DNA of 64,000 bases, taken from contig NZ_JAAVJL010000001.1 in NCBI RefSeq assembly GCF_012863495.1, positions 2,042,001-2,106,000 of the forward strand, written 5' to 3'. This stretch comes from Pseudanabaena yagii GIHE-NHR1. GTDB lineage: Bacteria; Cyanobacteriota; Cyanobacteriia; Pseudanabaenales; Pseudanabaenaceae. Shown piece by piece: positions 61,383-64,000 of the stretch. The stretch's first letter is position 1. Every line of letters starts with the position of its first letter. Under the pieces are notes generated by a model, which did not search any database, was not told where the DNA came from, and saw only the letters and a program-made list of their open reading frames with translations. The translations under genes were made by a program, and so were the position numbers.

Positions 61383-64000
61383 TTAACTAGTCTTTGATGG
61401 AGCGTCGCTTTCTACTGCCACAGATTTTAGTCTTGTCGAAAAAAGGCAGATCGATCTCCATCCTTCCCTGTTTATCTTTTCTAAAACACTTATTACATCT
61501 AGAGATTCTACTAAATCCTTGCCATATATTACTATGACGATTTCCTTAAGGGATTGAGATTCCTGAGAGATAGCTTCTACGGCTTTTTGTAGGGTAATCT
61601 GCCATGCTAAGTCTATCGGGAATCCTCGACCAGTTGCTAGTAGAGGAAAGGCAATACTTGTGTATGACTTCTGTTTAACTCTAGTTATACAGTTGAGAAT
61701 TGTTTTCTCAAGGGAATCTACAGTTGTAACTGATGTATGAAATATTTTTTTCGCATGTAATATACCTGCATTTGTGACTGCAATCTGTCCAGATAATATT
61801 GGTGCTACATTTTTTGCTTCCTCTCGAATCGATTCCCCTCCAATATCTCTAATTCTTCTTGCTACACCACCTATCATTGACAAGTTATTAATATCAGAAC
61901 TGACAATAACATCAACTGAAAGATTTGTTATATCTCCTTGATATATTCTTACAAGTTTATCTTCAATATAGATTTCACCAATAACAACATTGTTGTCAAT
62001 ATTATCAGCGGACAAAAACAACTTTGTAGATACTTTTGCAACTGTGGCTTCAGGATTTTGTTTCGTCTGTAATTTACACTCTGCAATTTTCAAAGCAATA
62101 GAAGCACTTCCTCCACACCAGTCTCCGTCATAGCCTTCAAACTTTTTTCTCCATAGTAATGGAAGATGGGCAAAAGGAGAATTTAACGAAAATTCCATTT
62201 GAGAGTAGGATAACCACTCTTTATTTTTGTACCATCCAACCTGAGTGCCAAACTTATAATAAGTCTCAATACTCGTATCAGCCCTGTTAGAGCTACCTCC
62301 AATACTATGCCAGACTAAGGTTTGTGAGCGAAAGCCAAAACGACCTCCACTATAGTACGACCATAACCAATCCAAGATTTGAAAATCCTCACAAGGCAAT
62401 GATGTAACATCAGATCCACTTAACCATCCCCTTTCCTCATTCCCAGATAATTTGAGCAAAATAAATTTTGTTTCGCAATCTGCTCTTAACCAATTTTTAG
62501 ATGATAGCAAATCTTTTAGTGTTGTATAGTCAATACCACTATTTGAAATAAATTCCAGATCGCAAGATCCTTCATATCTATCTAAATTGGTAAAATGATA
62601 GTCATGCTTCCCAATATCCAGATAATTGTTAGCTTGATGCTGAACATTTATAGCTGTAATATATTGAGAAATTAACTCTTGAAATCTTAAATCAGAATAT
62701 AAAAATCCAAAAGCTGGATCTAAATATATTAACTCGCAATATTCTTTAGTATTGAGATTTATAGCAATTTCAAGGTTTTCAAATATTTTGTCATAATTGC
62801 ACTGAATAGCATAAATACTTGCTTTCTCATACCATGCAATATAGTAACGAGGATTAACTTCTATTGCTTTATTAAATGCAATAAGAGCTTCGTCATAGCG
62901 ACCACGTATTCTTAAAGCAGTACCTCTATTGACCCATGATTCTTCAAATCTACCTATTCTTCTTAAGGCAGCACTACGATATAGCCATATTGTAGAAGGA
63001 TGGTTTTCATTAACTTTGTTGTATCTATCAATCCAAGGGTGAGGCAATTTAGGATCTATGTCTAGTAATTTATCATATACAGAGATTTCTTCTTCATATT
63101 TGTTTAAATGTCGAAGTATTCTAGCAATTTCGTACCAACAATATTTTAAGTCTGGATCGATCTCAGTAACTTTTACATAAGACATATAAGCGTCTTCATA
63201 TTTGCCTATAAACTCAAATGCTTTTCCTTTGTTAAACCAAGCTTTAAAGTTTGCAGGATCAGATTCAATTACTCTCTCATACGCTACTATTGCTTCTTCA
63301 TATCTGCTCTCTTCCTGAAGACTCACTCCTAAGCTAAGCCACATGTTAGAACTAACACTTGTATCCAGTTTTTCTTGATTTAGGTTTATTTTATTTCGCT
63401 CACGGTTTATCTCTGATAAATCATTATCTTCAAAGAAAGAGATTGTTTCATCATTTTCATCTGATTCGACATTAATAGGGTGCACAAATCTTGTTTTTGA
63501 CTCCAGCCTTTTTGTGTCATTTCCTATCTGAATTTCTAATTCAGATAATAATTTTGATGATTCGATAGAAATTTGTTCTATTGAATCAATGTCAGATGTT
63601 CCAGTATTTTCAATATAAGAAGATTTATTGTTTTTTAAACTATTTGTAAGGAACTGAAAGTCATTACTACTTAGGGATTTGTCTTTTGCCCATTCTAGAG
63701 AAAACAGAAGATCTTCTCCATGAAGCAGATATGAGTCATCAAGTTTACCAGATGTAAGCCAAGCAGACATTTTTTCAGAATAAGGGCAAGTTGCTACTAA
63801 GGTTTGGTCTATATTTGAGGAGGAAGTAATTTGATTAACGTTAATATCTGATCGTTGTAACTGTTCTGGATTAATATCAAGATAGTCATCTAGCCATTCG
63901 TATCCTTTTGCTAGAAGAAAATCTAAGTTTTGATCGGCAAATAAATCTGTCTCATCTGGGTGAGGCAAATATTCATCAAGATCATGCTCGTAACTTGCAC
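61383..64000 (-). CDS. TPR-GUN4-macro-domain protein, 5' end outside window
   Basis: The frame is open to the window edge, so the start lies beyond 64000; the nearest possible start inside (TTG at 63968) is not convincing. Numbering from 63968 (861 residues): an acidic N-terminal region (1-205), about six TPR units (205-430; EEAIVAYERVIESDPANFKA, WFNKGKAFEFIGKYEDA), a GUN4 domain (about 480-620; LRADCETKFILLKLSG, LPCEDFQILDWLWSYYSGGR, WLSYSQMEF) and a macro domain (about 670-835; VRIYQGDITNLSVDVIV, GGVARRIRDIGG, FPLLATGRGFP). GUN4 binds tetrapyrroles, and macro domains bind or remove ADP-ribose. I know of no described protein joining the two. AT-rich and without HIP1 sites, unlike the left part of the window. 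Confidence 0.85.
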   Translation of the reverse strand, partial: ASYEHDLDEYLPHPDETDLFADQNLDFLLAKGYEWLDDYLDINPEQLQRSDINVNQITSSSNIDQTLVATCPYSEKMSAWLTSGKLDDSYLLHGEDLLFSLEWAKDKSLSSNDFQFLTNSLKNNKSSYIENTGTSDIDSIEQISIESSKLLSELEIQIGNDTKRLESKTRFVHPINVESDENDETISFFEDNDLSEINRERNKINLNQEKLDTSVSSNMWLSLGVSLQEESRYEEAIVAYERVIESDPANFKAWFNKGKAFEFIGKYEDAYMSYVKVTEIDPDLKYCWYEIARILRHLNKYEEEISVYDKLLDIDPKLPHPWIDRYNKVNENHPSTIWLYRSAALRRIGRFEESWVNRGTALRIRGRYDEALIAFNKAIEVNPRYYIAWYEKASIYAIQCNYDKIFENLEIAINLNTKEYCELIYLDPAFGFLYSDLRFQELISQYITAINVQHQANNYLDIGKHDYHFTNLDRYEGSCDLEFISNSGIDYTTLKDLLSSKNWLRADCETKFILLKLSGNEERGWLSGSDVTSLPCEDFQILDWLWSYYSGGRFGFRSQTLVWHSIGGSSNRADTSIETYYKFGTQVGWYKNKEWLSYSQMEFSLNSPFAHLPLLWRKKFEGYDGDWCGGSASIALKIAECKLQTKQNPEATVAKVSTKLFLSADNIDNNVVIGEIYIEDKLVRIYQGDITNLSVDVIVSSDINNLSMIGGVARRIRDIGGESIREEAKNVAPILSGQIAVTNAGILHAKKIFHTSVTTVDSLEKTILNCITRVKQKSYTSIAFPLLATGRGFPIDLAWQITLQKAVEAISQESQSLKEIVIVIYGKDLVESLDVISVLEKINREGWRSICLFSTRLKSVAVESDAPSKTS

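Overview
The window looks like a cyanobacterial chromosome segment. The HIP1 octamer GCGATCGC occurs throughout, and several genes are cyanobacterial hallmarks: ldpA, a ycf45-like R3H ATPase, a Psb32-like TPM protein, DUF4079, a DUF3769/OstA-like outer-membrane protein, GUN4, plant-type APS reductase and LL-diaminopimelate aminotransferase. The AT-rich, hairpin-dense spacers recall Pseudanabaena-type filamentous genomes, but this placement is inference. No rRNA, tRNA or CRISPR array was recognised.

Layout. 0.1-4.3 kb: recJ overlapping an ABC exporter gene. 4.3-8.1 kb (minus strand): a tightly packed, defence-like operon. Its genes are a small membrane-anchored protein, a 63-residue protein, a P-loop NTPase with TPR repeats (NB-ARC/NLR type) and a Phd/YefM-RelE toxin-antitoxin pair. 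It is preceded by a broken DUF29-like gene and followed by a stray TPR fragment. 8.4-25.4 kb: housekeeping genes (cysH, hydrolase, 2OG-oxygenase-like, fabH-plsX, a cysteine-peptidase-like lipoprotein, a band 7 protein, ldpA, R3H ATPase, pyrE, Psb32-like, unknown 825-aa protein, DUF4079). 25.6-35.5 kb (all minus): carbonic anhydrase, a giant CBS/GAF/PAS hybrid kinase, an OmpR-type two-component pair and HtrA. 35.5-36.8 kb: a probable oriC with at least ten DnaA boxes and an AT-rich flank directly upstream of dnaN. Genes left of it run mostly leftward and genes right of it mostly rightward, as expected around an origin. 38.4-44.1 kb: DUF3769, msrB, sodB, Uma2-like nuclease, frmA.

44.2-51.6 kb: an AT-rich, HIP1-poor glycan-modification island (two methyltransferases, a GT2, and an FkbM-FkbM-GT11 fusion). 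It lies between an inverted 3' fragment of alr and the complete alr, an arrangement that suggests acquisition and possible invertibility. 51.7-59.6 kb: a GHL10-like hydrolase, a class III cyclase receptor, two glycosyltransferases and dapL. 60.0-61.2 kb: an IS1-family element with an 8-bp target duplication inside a decayed IS5-family transposase gene. 61.4-64.0 kb: a TPR-GUN4-macro-domain protein whose 5' end lies beyond the window.

Noncoding structure is prominent. Five copies of a MITE with 3-bp TTA/TAA target duplications have lengths of 112, 112, 154, 154 and 217 bp, which differ by exact multiples of a 21-bp internal repeat. A second class of small elements starts with TATAGCA. Near-perfect hairpins of 12-27 bp close most transcription units, and several include the stop codons of the genes they follow.

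The strongest candidates for something undescribed are the NLR operon, in which the C-terminal tail of the small membrane protein matches the N-terminus of the NTPase over 24 ungapped residues, and the TPR-GUN4-macro fusion.
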